Assembly: GCF_008122505.1 (NCBI RefSeq)
Contig: NZ_VSSB01000001.1
Span: 1,906,891-1,970,890 of the forward strand
Origin: Agromyces mariniharenae
GTDB lineage: Bacteria; Actinomycetota; Actinomycetes; Actinomycetales; Microbacteriaceae
Length of the DNA stretch: 64,000 nucleotides
Reading direction: 5' to 3'
Below, in pieces: positions 43,635-53,010 of the stretch; the stretch's first letter is position 1; each line of letters opens with the position of its first letter. Below the pieces are notes generated by a model. It was not told the DNA's origin and made no database searches. It saw only the letters and a list, made by a program, of their open reading frames with translations. The translations under genes and the position numbers were made by a program.

Positions 43635-44327
43635 CTAGCGCGTCGACCGCAGCAGCGAGATTCCGTACGCGGTGATCCACGCGAACCCGAGCGCGACGCC
43701 CACGAACAGCCGCACGCTCATCCCGGGCCCGAACGGCAGGCAGAGCAGCAGGCACGCCACGCCGATCACGCGCGACCAGATCGCCGCCGCGCGGTGCCCC
43801 TCCCACGTGAGCCGTCGCGCGACGACCCACGTGACGGCGACGAGCGCGAGGAACGCGAGCGGTGCGGCGAACGCGTGCACCGTCCCGTGGAACGTCCACT
43901 CGGTCGGATACCCGTCGGGCGTGCCGATCGGGAACCCGAGGGCCGGGTCGGCGGTGAAGGCGCCCCCGAGTACGAGGCCGACGCCGTAGAGCGCGAACAG
44001 CACGGGCGCCCAGATCCGGCCGGGGCCGTCGCCGAGGCTCCGGCGGGTGCCCACGGCGAACGCGAGCATGAGCACGCCCGCGACGACGAAGTTCGCGATC
44101 TGGATCCAGCCGAGCTCGCCGAGCGAGAGCAGGCTGAGCGGATGCCGCGTCAGGTCGAAGCCCTCGCGCGTGAGCACCTGCACGAGGCCCACGGCGACGA
44201 AGAGCGGGCCCGCGACCACGCCCGCCGTGACGAGGGCGCGGGTCGCGGGATCGCCGGCGTGCGCCGGCCGGCGGCCCGCGGTACTCGGGGCGACTCGGGT
44301 GGTCGCGGTGTCGGTGCGGATGTCCAT
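43635..44327 (-). CDS. DUF998 membrane protein under ECF42-type promoter
   Basis: 230 residues. A polar N-tail of about 30 residues precedes about six helices with the DUF998 pattern ALVTAGVVAGPLFVAVGLVQVLTREGFDLTRHPLSLLSLGELGWIQIANFVVAGVLMLAFAVG and DGYPTEWTFHGTVHAFAAPLAFLAL. The ATG has GGAAGGAA upstream. The promoter read on the minus strand is TGTCGA-N17-CGAC, identical in form to that of the YCII gene across the gap. It is therefore probably a member of the same sigma-factor regulon. Function of DUF998 is unknown. Confidence 0.85.
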   Translation of the reverse strand: MDIRTDTATTRVAPSTAGRRPAHAGDPATRALVTAGVVAGPLFVAVGLVQVLTREGFDLTRHPLSLLSLGELGWIQIANFVVAGVLMLAFAVGTRRSLGDGPGRIWAPVLFALYGVGLVLGGAFTADPALGFPIGTPDGYPTEWTFHGTVHAFAAPLAFLALVAVTWVVARRLTWEGHRAAAIWSRVIGVACLLLCLPFGPGMSVRLFVGVALGFAWITAYGISLLRSTR

Positions 44328-44378
44328 GGCGTCGTTCCTTCCGGTCGTGACCCGGTCGATCGGGTCGTTCACCATGGC

Positions 44379-44457
44379 GTCGCGGCGCGGCATCCGTTCT
44401 CGACATCGATCTCGGAATTCTTCGGACGCATGTCGAGAACGGCGTCGAGCCGCCGAC
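44379..44457. promoter_or_regulatory. Divergent pair of ECF42-type promoters
   Basis: Plus strand: TGTCGA at 44431-44436, 17 bases, CGAC at 44454-44457, towards the YCII and sigma-factor genes. Minus strand: TGTCGA at 44405-44400, 17 bases, CGAC at 44382-44379, towards the DUF998 gene. The two -35 boxes lie in an 11-bp inverted repeat, GTTCTCGACAT (44396-44406) and ATGTCGAGAAC (44430-44440). The form TGTCGA then CG(A/T)C is the signature reported for ECF42 sigma factors in Streptomyces. Confidence 0.82.
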
Positions 44458-44507
44458 GCTATCGTGAGGGCGAGCCGACCGAGCACGCCGCACCCAGGAG
44501 GGATCCC

Positions 44508-44861
44508 ATGCGCTACATGTGCCTGATGAAGTCCAGCGAGTCGAACGGCGAGACGCCCCCAGCCGTCTACGAGGCGATGGCGGAGTACGACCGCTGGGGC
44601 CGGGCGAACGGCGTGCTGATCGACAGCCAGGGGCTGCTGCCCAGCGACGCCGGCGCGATCGTCTCGCTCGTCGACGGGAACATCAAGGCCGTCGACGGTC
44701 CGTTCACCGAGGCGAAGGAGCTCGTCGGCGGCTACGCGGTCATCGAGGTCCGCTCGTACGACGAGGCGCTCGAGCTCGGCCGCCGGCTGATGCAGATCCA
44801 CAAGGACAACTGGCCCGGCTTCGAGGGCAGCGTCGAGATCCGGCAGATCGCCGAGTTCTGA
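44508..44861 (+). CDS. YCII/DGPF-domain protein
   Basis: 117 residues. MRYMCLMKSSE, then YEAMAEYDRWGRANGVLIDSQGLLPS, VDGPFTEAKELVGGYAVIEVRSYDEALELGRRLM and VEIRQIAEF show the DGPF motif (here VDGPF) that names this family. DGPF genes are the conserved partners and targets of ECF42 sigma factors. The ATG has AGGAGG at the best spacing in this region. An ECF42 gene follows 38 bases later and an ECF42-type promoter precedes, so this is the classic autoregulated pair. Confidence 0.92.
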   Translation: MRYMCLMKSSESNGETPPAVYEAMAEYDRWGRANGVLIDSQGLLPSDAGAIVSLVDGNIKAVDGPFTEAKELVGGYAVIEVRSYDEALELGRRLMQIHKDNWPGFEGSVEIRQIAEF

Positions 44862-44899
44862 CGCTTGCACCCGCGCGGCGCGCGTGGTCTCATGCTCGC

Positions 44900-46170
<1,271 letters not shown>

Positions 46171-46174
<4 letters not shown>

Positions 46175-46638
46175 AGCAGCTTCTGCTTGTGCATCGACGC
46201 GGTCTCGTAGCCGAGCTCGTCGTAGAGGCGGATCGCCGGCGTGTTGTAGGCGAACACGTTGAGCCGGATCGACGCCGCGCCCTGCGACCGGGCGACGTCC
46301 TCGGCGAGGAGCATGGTCGCGCGACCGATCCCGCGGCCGCGGAACCGCTCGTGCACGGCGACGTCCCACACCCACCAGCTCGACGCGTCGCTCGACGGCC
46401 CGATCCAGAGCCAGCCGGCGTCCTCGCCGTCGACCTCGACCGTGAACAGGAAGTGGCCGGCGACCAGGCGCCCGCCGGGGAAGAACTGCTGCTCCGAGAG
46501 CTTCCGCGCCTCCGCCGCCTGCTCGGGCGTGTCGCCCGCGCGCATCCGCGCCGCCTCGTAGGCGGCCATCGCGATCGGCAGCCATGCGGCGGTCGCTTCG
46601 TCGGACTTCGGGACGAGTCGGATGTCGGGAGTCGTCAT
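46171..46638 (-). CDS. GNAT-family N-acetyltransferase
   Basis: 155 residues. Acetyl-CoA motif A is VWDVAVHERFRGRGIGRATMLLAEDVARSQGAASIRLNVFAYNTPAIRLYDELGYE. A QQFFPGG segment precedes a beta-strand FLFTVEVDGEDAGWLWIG. Its stop shares bases with the sigma-factor stop in a CTAG tetramer, with no terminator between the converging genes. GAGCAT lies six bases before the ATG on the minus strand, a possible leaderless -10. The acceptor substrate is unknown. Confidence 0.88.
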
Positions 46639-46671
46639 CCGCCCATGCTCGCACGCACCGCCGCCGCATCG

Positions 46672-46700
46672 TTGAACCGATCGGTTCAGTGTTGTACGCT
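46672..46700 (+). promoter_or_regulatory. Promoter with a 16-bp perfect palindrome over the -35
   Basis: TTGAAC (46672-46677), 17 bases, TACGCT (46695-46700), then six bases and the ATG of the DUF1801 gene. TGAACCGATCGGTTCA at 46673-46688 is a perfect 16-bp palindrome that covers the -35 and spacer. It sits in a 68-base gap between divergent genes and is a good TetR-type operator, yet no regulator gene is adjacent. Confidence 0.7.
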
Positions 46701-46706
46701 GCAGGC

Positions 46707-47078
46707 ATGGCAGCCGGACCGCACACGGTGGACGAGTACCTCGCCACCTTCCCCGACGACGTGCGCGACGTACTCGAGCAGGTGCGCGCCGCGATCCACG
46801 CCGGCGTGCCCGACGGCGAGGAGAAGGTGCGGTACGGCATCGCCGCGGTCATGCTCGGCGGGCGCTACGCCATCCACTTCGCCGGCTGGAAGCACCACGT
46901 CGGCCTCTACCCGGTGCCGCGGTTCGACGGCGCGCTCGAGGACGAGATCGCGCCGTTCCGCGCCAAGACCGACTCGGTGAACTTCTCCTACGCGAAGCCC
47001 GTGCCCTACGAGCTGATCACGCGCGTGTCGGCCCAGATCGTCCGGCAGCGACGCGAGGCCGAGGCGTCCGGCGACTGA
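46707..47078 (+). CDS. DUF1801 (YdhG-like) protein
   Basis: 123 residues. TVDEYLATFPDDVRDVLEQVRAAIHAGVPDGEEKVRYGIAAVMLGGRYAIHFAGWKHHVGLYPVP and FSYAKPVPYELITRVSAQIVRQR match the DUF1801 family, related to the frataxin-like fold of Fra/YdhG. The ATG at 46707 is leaderless by the TACGCT-N6 rule. Control by an unknown repressor is suggested by the palindrome upstream. Function not established for the family. Confidence 0.88.
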   Translation: MAAGPHTVDEYLATFPDDVRDVLEQVRAAIHAGVPDGEEKVRYGIAAVMLGGRYAIHFAGWKHHVGLYPVPRFDGALEDEIAPFRAKTDSVNFSYAKPVPYELITRVSAQIVRQRREAEASGD

Positions 47079-47146
47079 CGTCCGGCCCACGGCGACCGCG
47101 CGCGACCGCGTGCGGCGCGTGCATCCGCGTGCGCGAAGATGGACCG

Positions 47147-47986
47147 ATGACGAGAACGGTGCAGGGCGCGAAGGTGCTCATCACGGGCGCGGCGGGCGGC
47201 ATGGGACGCATGTACGCCGAGCGCGCGGTGGTCGAGCACGCGGCATCCGTCACCCTGTGGGACCGCGACGCGGCGGCCCTGGCGCGCACTGCCGACGAGC
47301 TCGGCGCGCTCTCGCGCGGACGCACCGCCGTGCGATCGTACGTCGTCGACGTGGGCGACCTGGGCGCGATCGCGAAGACCGCCCAGCGCGTGCGGCGCGA
47401 GGTCGGCAATCCCGACGTGCTCATCAACAACGCCGGCATCGTGCGCGGCAACCGCTACTTCTGGGAGACCGACACCGGCGAGGACACGCGTCCGACCATG
47501 CAGGTGAACGCGCTCGCCCCGATGTACATCACGCGCGAGTTCATCCCCGGCATGATCGCGAACGCCTACCGGCCGTCGCGCATCGTGAACATCGCGTCGG
47601 CGGCGGGTACGCTCGCCAACCCGCGCATGGCCGTGTACGCCGCATCGAAGGCCGCGCTCATCGGGTGGAGCGACTCCCTGCGGCTCGAGCTCGAGCAGGC
47701 CGACCACGGCAACGTGAAGGTCACCACCGTGACGCCGAGCTACATCTCCACGGGCATGTTCGCTGGCGCGAAGGGGCCGTTGCTCGCGCCGGTCCTCGAG
47801 CCAGAGGTCGTGGTCGACCGGGTGTGGCGGGCGATGCTCGCCGGCTCGCCGCTCGTCGAGCTGCCCTGGAGCGTCGGACTCTCCCGCGCGCTGCGCGGCA
47901 TCCTGCCGACCCGGGTCTTCGACCGGATCATCGGCGACGGGTTCGGCGTCTACCGCTCGATGGAGCGGTTCACCGGGCGGCGCTGA
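47147..47986 (+). CDS. Short-chain dehydrogenase/reductase
   Basis: 279 residues. Cofactor motif GAKVLITGAAGGMGRMYAERA near residue 8, NNAG near 93, the catalytic serine in NIASAAG near 150 and YAASKAA near 164. The C-terminal VSPSYISTGMF-like VTPSYISTGMFAG and RALRGILPTRVFDRIIGDGFG resemble oxidoreductases annotated near lipid metabolism. The ATG at 47147 has GAAGAT six bases upstream, so leaderless; an in-frame ATG six codons earlier is rejected. Its 3' end overlaps a small antisense gene. Substrate unknown. Confidence 0.87.
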   Translation: MTRTVQGAKVLITGAAGGMGRMYAERAVVEHAASVTLWDRDAAALARTADELGALSRGRTAVRSYVVDVGDLGAIAKTAQRVRREVGNPDVLINNAGIVRGNRYFWETDTGEDTRPTMQVNALAPMYITREFIPGMIANAYRPSRIVNIASAAGTLANPRMAVYAASKAALIGWSDSLRLELEQADHGNVKVTTVTPSYISTGMFAGAKGPLLAPVLEPEVVVDRVWRAMLAGSPLVELPWSVGLSRALRGILPTRVFDRIIGDGFGVYRSMERFTGRR

Positions 47987-48108
47987 CCCTCAGTGGAGCG
48001 CACGCGCACCGGCACCGGGCGCGAACGGAGCCGCTGCGCGACGACGCCGAACAGCATCGGCACGGCGAGGCCGGCGGCGCAGATCGCGATCAGGAGTTCC
48101 GTGGTCAT
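47950..48108 (-). CDS. Small leaderless membrane protein (52 residues)
   Basis: An ATG at 48108 on the minus strand opens a 52-codon frame ending in TAG at 47950. The product starts M-T-T-E-L-L-I-A-I-C-A-A-G-L-A-V-P-M-L-F, a single membrane helix, then a basic tail rich in Arg and Pro. TACGGT lies exactly six bases upstream (48120-48115), the same layout as other leaderless genes here. The 3' end overlaps the SDR gene by 37 bases on the other strand. Too short for most annotation cut-offs; the call rests on the promoter and hydrophobicity. Confidence 0.55.
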   Translation of the reverse strand: MTTELLIAICAAGLAVPMLFGVVAQRLRSRPVPVRVRSTEGQRRPVNRSIER

Positions 48109-48210
48109 GCCGAGACCGTACGCGCGCAAGCTGGGCGTCGGCCGCGAATCGCCGGGGCACGGGCCGAGGGCGGCGCGCCGGCCGAGCGGCGACGGATGCC
48201 GCGACTCGCG

Positions 48211-48669
48211 TCAGTCGCCGCCGCCGTTGCCGCTGTTCCCGTTGCCGTTGTTGCCGTTGTTGTTCCCCGGTCCCTTGTTGGGGTTGTCCTCGCCGGGGTC
48301 GGGATCGTCGTCGCCCTCCTGCGTGGGCTCCGTCGTGGGCTCGGGCGCCGGTGTGGTGGCCACGTCGGCCGCCTCGAGGTCGGCGCGAACGACGTCCATG
48401 GCCGTGAGGATCTCGGCCTCGCGCGCGGCGTCGATGCTGCCGTTCTCGGCGGCCGTGGCGACGTCGCGCTCGAGCAGGGCGAGCTCGGCGAGGGCGCCGG
48501 CGTAGTCGCCGGCCGCGGCGCGCTCGGAGATCTGCACGACCGAGGCGTGCATGGCGGCCGCGGTGTTCTCACTCGAGGCCGCGCAGGAGGACAGGCCGAG
48601 GACGAGCCCCGCCGCGAGCATCGCCGCGGGCAGGGCCGTTCGCCGACGGAGCTTCGCGATTCGCATCAT
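48211..48669 (-). CDS. Lipoprotein with Asn/Gly-rich tail, coupled to a Ser/Thr kinase
   Basis: 152 residues. A signal peptide with lipobox LGLSSC gives a mature lipoprotein. A helical segment (about 35-100: VVQISERAAAGDYAGALAELALLERDV) is followed by a Thr/Glu/Pro linker and a C-terminal tail almost only of Asn and Gly (NPNKGPGNNNGNNGNGNSGNG). The ATG overlaps the kinase stop (ATGATG), so it is made with the kinase. It could be an extracytoplasmic partner of that kinase or of the wall; this is inference. Confidence 0.8.
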   Translation of the reverse strand: MMRIAKLRRRTALPAAMLAAGLVLGLSSCAASSENTAAAMHASVVQISERAAAGDYAGALAELALLERDVATAAENGSIDAAREAEILTAMDVVRADLEAADVATTPAPEPTTEPTQEGDDDPDPGEDNPNKGPGNNNGNNGNGNSGNGGGD

Positions 48670-49994
48670 CCGCCTCCCGTCACCGCCTGGTCGAGTTGCT
48701 CGAGGTGCACGCCGAGGTCACCGGGCACGGCGGGCAGCGGCTCGAGCTCGGGCGCCGCCGTGGGTGCGCTGAGCGCGCCGATGATGATCCAGGCGGCGAC
48801 GCCCAGCACCGCGAGGAGCAGCCCGATCGCGATGAGCGGGCGTACCCAGTTGCGCTCGCGGTCGCCGGTGGCGCGGGCCTGTGCGCGCAGCTGGGACCTC
48901 GAGGAGGCGGCCTCGGCATCGGGCCTGGCCGCGGCGGGCGTGGCGAAGAACGAGCGGTCGGGCGTGGGCAGCACGCGCGTGGCGGCGGTGGCGTCCGCCG
49001 CGTCGCCGGGGGTCGTGACGGCGGGCGTGACGGCCACCGTGTCGTCGGAGGTCGGTGCGGCGGGCGTGACCGCCACCGTGTCGGGCCCCGCGGCATCCGT
49101 GAAGGCGAGCGTCGGCGCCGTGGCACCGGGGTCGTCGGACGCCGCGGTGTCGAGCTGCGTGGCGGCCACGGCGACCTCGAGTGCGGTCGGCCGGTCGGCG
49201 GGCTCGCGCGCGGTCATCGTGCGCAGCAGCGCGACCCAGTCGGGGCCGAGCGATTCGGGGATGTCGGGATCGCGTGCCAGTCGCGCGCTCGCGGCCTCGA
49301 CGGCCGGGCCGGGGAACGCGGTCACGCCCGTGCGCGCCTCGAGCACGAGCAGGCCGAGCGAGTAGACGTCGGCGGCGGGTGTCGGCGGGCGGCCGTTCAC
49401 CTGCTCGGGGCTGAGGTAGCCGGGCGTGCCGACGAGGAGTCCGGTGCGGGTGAGGCGCGCGTCGTCGATGAGCCGGGCGATGCCGAAGTCGGCCAGCTTG
49501 GCGTTCCACGTGCGGGTGGGCAGGTGCGCGGGCTCGAGGAGGACGTTCGCGGGCTTCACGTCGCGGTGCACGATGCCGCGGTCGTGGATCACGTGCAGCC
49601 CCTCGGCGAGGTCGGCGAGCAGGCCTGCGGCATCCGCCGGGCTCAGGGGGCCGAGCTTCAGGGCCTCGCGCAGGTCGCGACCCTCGACGAGCTCCATGAC
49701 GAGGAACTCGCGACCGGTCTCGTCGTCGCGCGCCGCGTCGTACAACCGCACCAGCGCGCGATGCGCGAGGCTCGCGAGCAGCGCGGTCTCGCTGCGGCGC
49801 CGCTCGGCGTCGTCGATGCCCTCGGCGGCCTCGGCGAAGACCTTCACCGCCACGGGACGCCCCAGCGACAGGTCGACGCCGCGGTAGACGGTCGCCATGC
49901 CGCCGCGGCCGATGAGGTCGTCGACGCGGTAGCGGCCGCCGAGCGTGGCACCGGCGAAGGGGTCGCCCTTCACGCTGCTGGGGGTGGTCGTCAC
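48666..49994 (-). CDS. Transmembrane Ser/Thr protein kinase (PknA/B-like, no PASTA)
   Basis: 442 residues. Kinase domain at about 22-280: G-loop IGRGGMATVYRG, K51 in AVKVF, HRD with D145 in IVHRDVKPANVLL, DFG with D169, and the GTPGYLSPEQVNG activation end. A long Ala/Thr/Asp-rich juxtamembrane linker (about 285-385) may be autophosphorylated. One helix (PLIAIGLLLAVLGVAAWIIIGAL) follows and then an outside tail of about 30 residues, too small for a PASTA or sensor domain. The GTG start has TACCCT seven bases upstream. The next gene, a lipoprotein, may supply the missing outside part. Confidence 0.92.
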   Translation of the reverse strand: MTTTPSSVKGDPFAGATLGGRYRVDDLIGRGGMATVYRGVDLSLGRPVAVKVFAEAAEGIDDAERRRSETALLASLAHRALVRLYDAARDDETGREFLVMELVEGRDLREALKLGPLSPADAAGLLADLAEGLHVIHDRGIVHRDVKPANVLLEPAHLPTRTWNAKLADFGIARLIDDARLTRTGLLVGTPGYLSPEQVNGRPPTPAADVYSLGLLVLEARTGVTAFPGPAVEAASARLARDPDIPESLGPDWVALLRTMTAREPADRPTALEVAVAATQLDTAASDDPGATAPTLAFTDAAGPDTVAVTPAAPTSDDTVAVTPAVTTPGDAADATAATRVLPTPDRSFFATPAAARPDAEAASSRSQLRAQARATGDRERNWVRPLIAIGLLLAVLGVAAWIIIGALSAPTAAPELEPLPAVPGDLGVHLEQLDQAVTGGG

Positions 49995-50052
49995 GCTTCC
50001 GAGGGTAACGGCCCCGCCTGAGAGCCGCCCAGCCTCCGGCGGGGATTGGCAG

Positions 50053-50100
50053 GCGGCATCCGCTCTGCTACGGCAAACGGCGGCCGGCGTCGGATGCCGC
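50053..50100 (-). terminator. Hairpin downstream of exonuclease III
   Basis: GCGGCATCCG at 50053-50062 pairs with CGGATGCCGC at 50091-50100 across 28 bases, between the exonuclease stop at 50124 and the kinase start. The arms carry the GGCATCC word; the large loop lowers confidence. Confidence 0.45.
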
Positions 50101-50123
50101 GGATGCTGCGGGCTCGTGCGGGC

Positions 50124-50966
50124 TCAGCCGAAGATCATCGGCTGGTCGTCGTCGGTCCGCGACAGGGCGAGATCGACGAGCACGGGCACGTGGTCGCTGG
50201 GCGCGGTGCCCTTGCGCTCGTTGCGGTGGATCGAGGCATCCGTCACCGCCTCGGCGAACGCCGCCGAGCCGAGGATGAAGTCGATGCGCATGCCCTCGTT
50301 GCGGGGGAATCGCAACTGCTTGTAGTCCCAGTACGTGAACAGGCCCTCGGGCACCCGCGACCGCACGACGTCGCTCACCCCCGCGTTCTCGAGCGTGAAG
50401 AACGCCTCGCGCTCGGGCCGGGAGACGTGCGTCGTCTGGCCGACGATGACCGTGGGGTCGCCGTTGTCGACGTCGAACGGCGCGATGTTGAAGTCGCCGA
50501 CGAGAGCGAACGGCACCTCGGGGAACGACGTGGTCTGCTCGCGGGTGTACTCGGTGAGCGCCGCGAGCCAGTCGAGCTTGTACGCGTAGTGCGGGTCGCC
50601 GAGCGCCCGCCCGTTGGGGACGTAGAGGCTCCACACGCGGACACCGCCGACGGTGGCGCCGATCGCCCGCGCCTCCTGCGGCTGGTCGGGGCCCTCGACG
50701 CCCTTGGCGAAGCCCGGCATTCCGGGGAACGCGGTCTCGACCGACTCGATCGGCAGCCGACTCGCGATGGCGACGCCGTTCCACTGGGAGAAGCCGTGCA
50801 GGACGAGCTCGTAGCCCGCCTCCTCGAAGCGCGCCGCCGGGAACTGCTCGGGCTTGCACTTGATCTCCTGCATGGCCAGCACGTCGACGTCTTCGCGAAC
50901 CATCCAGTCGACGACGCGGTCGACGCGGGTGCGGATCGAGTTGACGTTCCAGGTGGCGAGGCGCAT
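50124..50966 (-). CDS. xthA: Exonuclease III
   Basis: 280 residues, AP endonuclease and 3'-5' exonuclease of base excision repair. MRLATWNVNSIRTR at the start, the metal-binding glutamate in AMQEIKCK near residue 33, SQWNGVAI, VPNGR near 115, GDFNIAP near 155, and the C-terminal DFIL and SDHVPVL with the catalytic Asp-His. The ATG at 50966 is leaderless: TAGGCT lies exactly six bases upstream (50978-50973). Single gene. Confidence 0.96.
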   Translation of the reverse strand: MRLATWNVNSIRTRVDRVVDWMVREDVDVLAMQEIKCKPEQFPAARFEEAGYELVLHGFSQWNGVAIASRLPIESVETAFPGMPGFAKGVEGPDQPQEARAIGATVGGVRVWSLYVPNGRALGDPHYAYKLDWLAALTEYTREQTTSFPEVPFALVGDFNIAPFDVDNGDPTVIVGQTTHVSRPEREAFFTLENAGVSDVVRSRVPEGLFTYWDYKQLRFPRNEGMRIDFILGSAAFAEAVTDASIHRNERKGTAPSDHVPVLVDLALSRTDDDQPMIFG

Positions 50967-51010
50967 GCAGCCAGCCTATGCGGCGGCACCGACGCGGAAC
51001 GGCCCGAGGA

Positions 51011-51571
51011 TCATGCCTCGACGTCGGCCTCTGCGTCATCGGCGAGGCTGCGTCTCGCCACGTCGTCATCGCCGCGCATCGCCCGGAGCCGCGGCAGCAC
51101 CACCCAGAAGCCGATGAGGATGAGCGCTCCCAGCACGAACGCGATGATGCCGGCCGCGCGTGAGAGGGCGAAGTCGAACACGAGGGACGTGACGCCGAGC
51201 ACGAGCAGCGCGACGACGACGAGGTGCGCGACGAGCAGCCGGTTGCCGATCCGGACGATGCGGCCCTTGACCCGTTGCCCGAACAGCGTGCGATGCAGGG
51301 TCACCGGTGCGAGGCCGATCACGGTCGCGAGGCCCGCCAGTGCGACGAGCGTCAGGTACAGCGCGAGCTGGTACCCGTCGAGCTCGGTGAACCGCTGCTG
51401 GAAGGCCACCGCGAGCAGGAAGCCGCCGATGAGCTGCGTTCCCGTCAGCGCGACGCGCAGCTCCTGCAGGATGTCGTTCCAGTGCCGGTCGCTCCGTTCG
51501 TTGGGCGTCTCGTCACGCCCGTCGGAAGGGACGGCGTCGTCGTCGAGGGGGTCGGCGTGCCGCGCGTTCAT
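51011..51571 (-). CDS. DUF6328 family membrane protein
   Basis: 186 residues. ERSDRHWNDILQELRVALTGTQLIGGFLLAVAFQQRFTELDGYQLALYLTLVALAGLATVIGLAPVTLHRTLFGQRVKGRIVRIGNRLL matches the actinobacterial DUF6328 family by memory. About four helices and an acidic C-tail. The start at 51571 has TACGAT five bases upstream, a near-leaderless arrangement. Function unknown. Confidence 0.8.
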   Translation of the reverse strand: MNARHADPLDDDAVPSDGRDETPNERSDRHWNDILQELRVALTGTQLIGGFLLAVAFQQRFTELDGYQLALYLTLVALAGLATVIGLAPVTLHRTLFGQRVKGRIVRIGNRLLVAHLVVVALLVLGVTSLVFDFALSRAAGIIAFVLGALILIGFWVVLPRLRAMRGDDDVARRSLADDAEADVEA

Positions 51572-51633
51572 GCCCGATCGTAGGCATGAGGAGGGCCCCG
51601 CGCTCAACCCCTTGCGCCGGCGGGCCCGACGGA

Positions 51634-52098
51634 TCAGGACGCGGCCGGCGTCACGCCCGCAGCGGTGAGCGCGAAGCCGCCGATGAACACCCCGACGATC
51701 AGCAGGATGCCGACGAGCGGGATCCAGAACGCGATGCGCTTCAGCACGAGCACGATCACGGCGGCGATGAGCGCGAACAGGCCCACGACGAGCGGGCCGA
51801 TCATCGCGACCATCATGCCCGTGGCCATCAGGTCGTAGTTGCAGACGGAGCTCGCGCCGCAGGAGTCTCCGGCGAACGCGAGGAAGAGCGAGAAGAACGA
51901 CGCGAGGAGTGCCGCGCCGATCATCAGCACCAGGAGCACGATCGTGGTCACCAGGTCCCACATGATGATCGGCCGCTTCGCGGGTGCCGCGGTCGCGTAC
52001 TGGTCGTACGGCTGCGCCGTCGCCGGCATCGGCTCCGGTATCGGCTCGGGTTGAGCCGGCGGCGGTCGGACCGGCTCCGGCTGGACCGCATCGCTCAT
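51634..52098 (-). CDS. Small multi-helix membrane protein with Pro-rich N-tail
   Basis: 154 residues. A Pro/Gln-rich cytoplasmic tail with PYDQYATAAPAKRPI precedes three or four helices (MWDLVTTIVLLVLMIGAALLASFFSLFLAF, MMVAMIGPLVVGLFALIAAVIVLVL, FWIPLVGILLIVGVFIGGFAL). Two cysteines flank the first outside loop (GDSCGASSVCNYD), a likely disulfide. The ATG has GGGGAGG upstream. It resembles small DUF-type membrane proteins common in Microbacteriaceae, but I cannot name the family with confidence. Confidence 0.75.
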   Translation of the reverse strand: MSDAVQPEPVRPPPAQPEPIPEPMPATAQPYDQYATAAPAKRPIIMWDLVTTIVLLVLMIGAALLASFFSLFLAFAGDSCGASSVCNYDLMATGMMVAMIGPLVVGLFALIAAVIVLVLKRIAFWIPLVGILLIVGVFIGGFALTAAGVTPAAS

Positions 52099-52199
52099 GA
52101 CGGCCTCCCCTCTCGCCCCAGGACGGGCGCCCCACCAGCCGAATTCTGGCAGCGGCGCGCCCGATGCTGCAAGGATCGAAAGCAGGAGCGAGGGAGGCG

Positions 52200-52985
52200 A
52201 TGCCCGTGGCATACCGCATCGAAGGCGTCGAGGGACTGCCCGAGATCCGACCGGGCGACGACCTCGCCCAGCTCGTCGCCGACGCCGTCGAGCTCGAGGA
52301 CGGCGACATCCTGGTCGTGACGTCGAAGGTCGTGTCGAAGGCCGAGGGCCGCATCGTGCAGGCCGACGACCGCGAGGCCGCCATCACCGCCGAGACCGTG
52401 CGCGTCGTGGCGACGCGCGAGTACGAGGGCGGCATCACCCGCATCGTCGAGAACCGGCAGGGCATCATCGGCGCCGCGGCGGGCGTCGACGCGTCGAACG
52501 CCCCGCACGGCACGGTGCTGCTGCTGCCGGTCGACCCCGACGCATCGGCGCGCGCCCTCGCGACCGGCATCCGAGCGCTCACCGGCCGGCACGTGGGCGT
52601 CATCCTCTCCGACACGCTCGGCCGGCCCTGGCGCGAGGGGCAGACCGACATCGCGATCGGCGCCGCGGGCGTGCACGTCTTCGACGACCTTCGCGGGTCG
52701 GCGGATGCCTCGGGCAAACCGCTCGCGGTCACGATGCCGTGCGTGGCCGACCAGCTCGCCGGCGCGGCCGAGCTCGTGAAGGGCAAGTCGTCGGGCGTCC
52801 CGGTCGCCGTGGTGCGCGGACTCGGGCGCTACGTCGGCGACCTCGACCTCCCCGGCGCACGCAGCATCCTCCGCCCGGCGGAGCGCGACCTCTTCCGCGT
52901 GGGCGCCGACGAGGCGTACACCGAGGGCTACCGCGACGGGTTCGACGAGTCGCAGGCCGAAGGGGTCGCCGACTCCGCGGGGTGA
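52200..52985 (+). CDS. cofE: Coenzyme F420-0:L-glutamate ligase
   Basis: 261 residues, adding glutamates to F420-0 with GTP. The pattern [40 protein letters not shown] at the start, [46 protein letters not shown], and [25 protein letters not shown] is diagnostic. The C-terminal nitroreductase domain of mycobacterial FbiB (about 448 residues in total) is absent, so this is the stand-alone form. The ATG at 52200 has AGGAGC and GGGAGG upstream. An F420-dependent enzyme follows after 25 bases. Confidence 0.93.
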   Translation: MPVAYRIEGVEGLPEIRPGDDLAQLVADAVELEDGDILVVTSKVVSKAEGRIVQADDREAAITAETVRVVATREYEGGITRIVENRQGIIGAAAGVDASNAPHGTVLLLPVDPDASARALATGIRALTGRHVGVILSDTLGRPWREGQTDIAIGAAGVHVFDDLRGSADASGKPLAVTMPCVADQLAGAAELVKGKSSGVPVAVVRGLGRYVGDLDLPGARSILRPAERDLFRVGADEAYTEGYRDGFDESQAEGVADSAG

Positions 52986-53010
52986 GCGTCTCGTACGCGA
53001 GGATGGAGGG

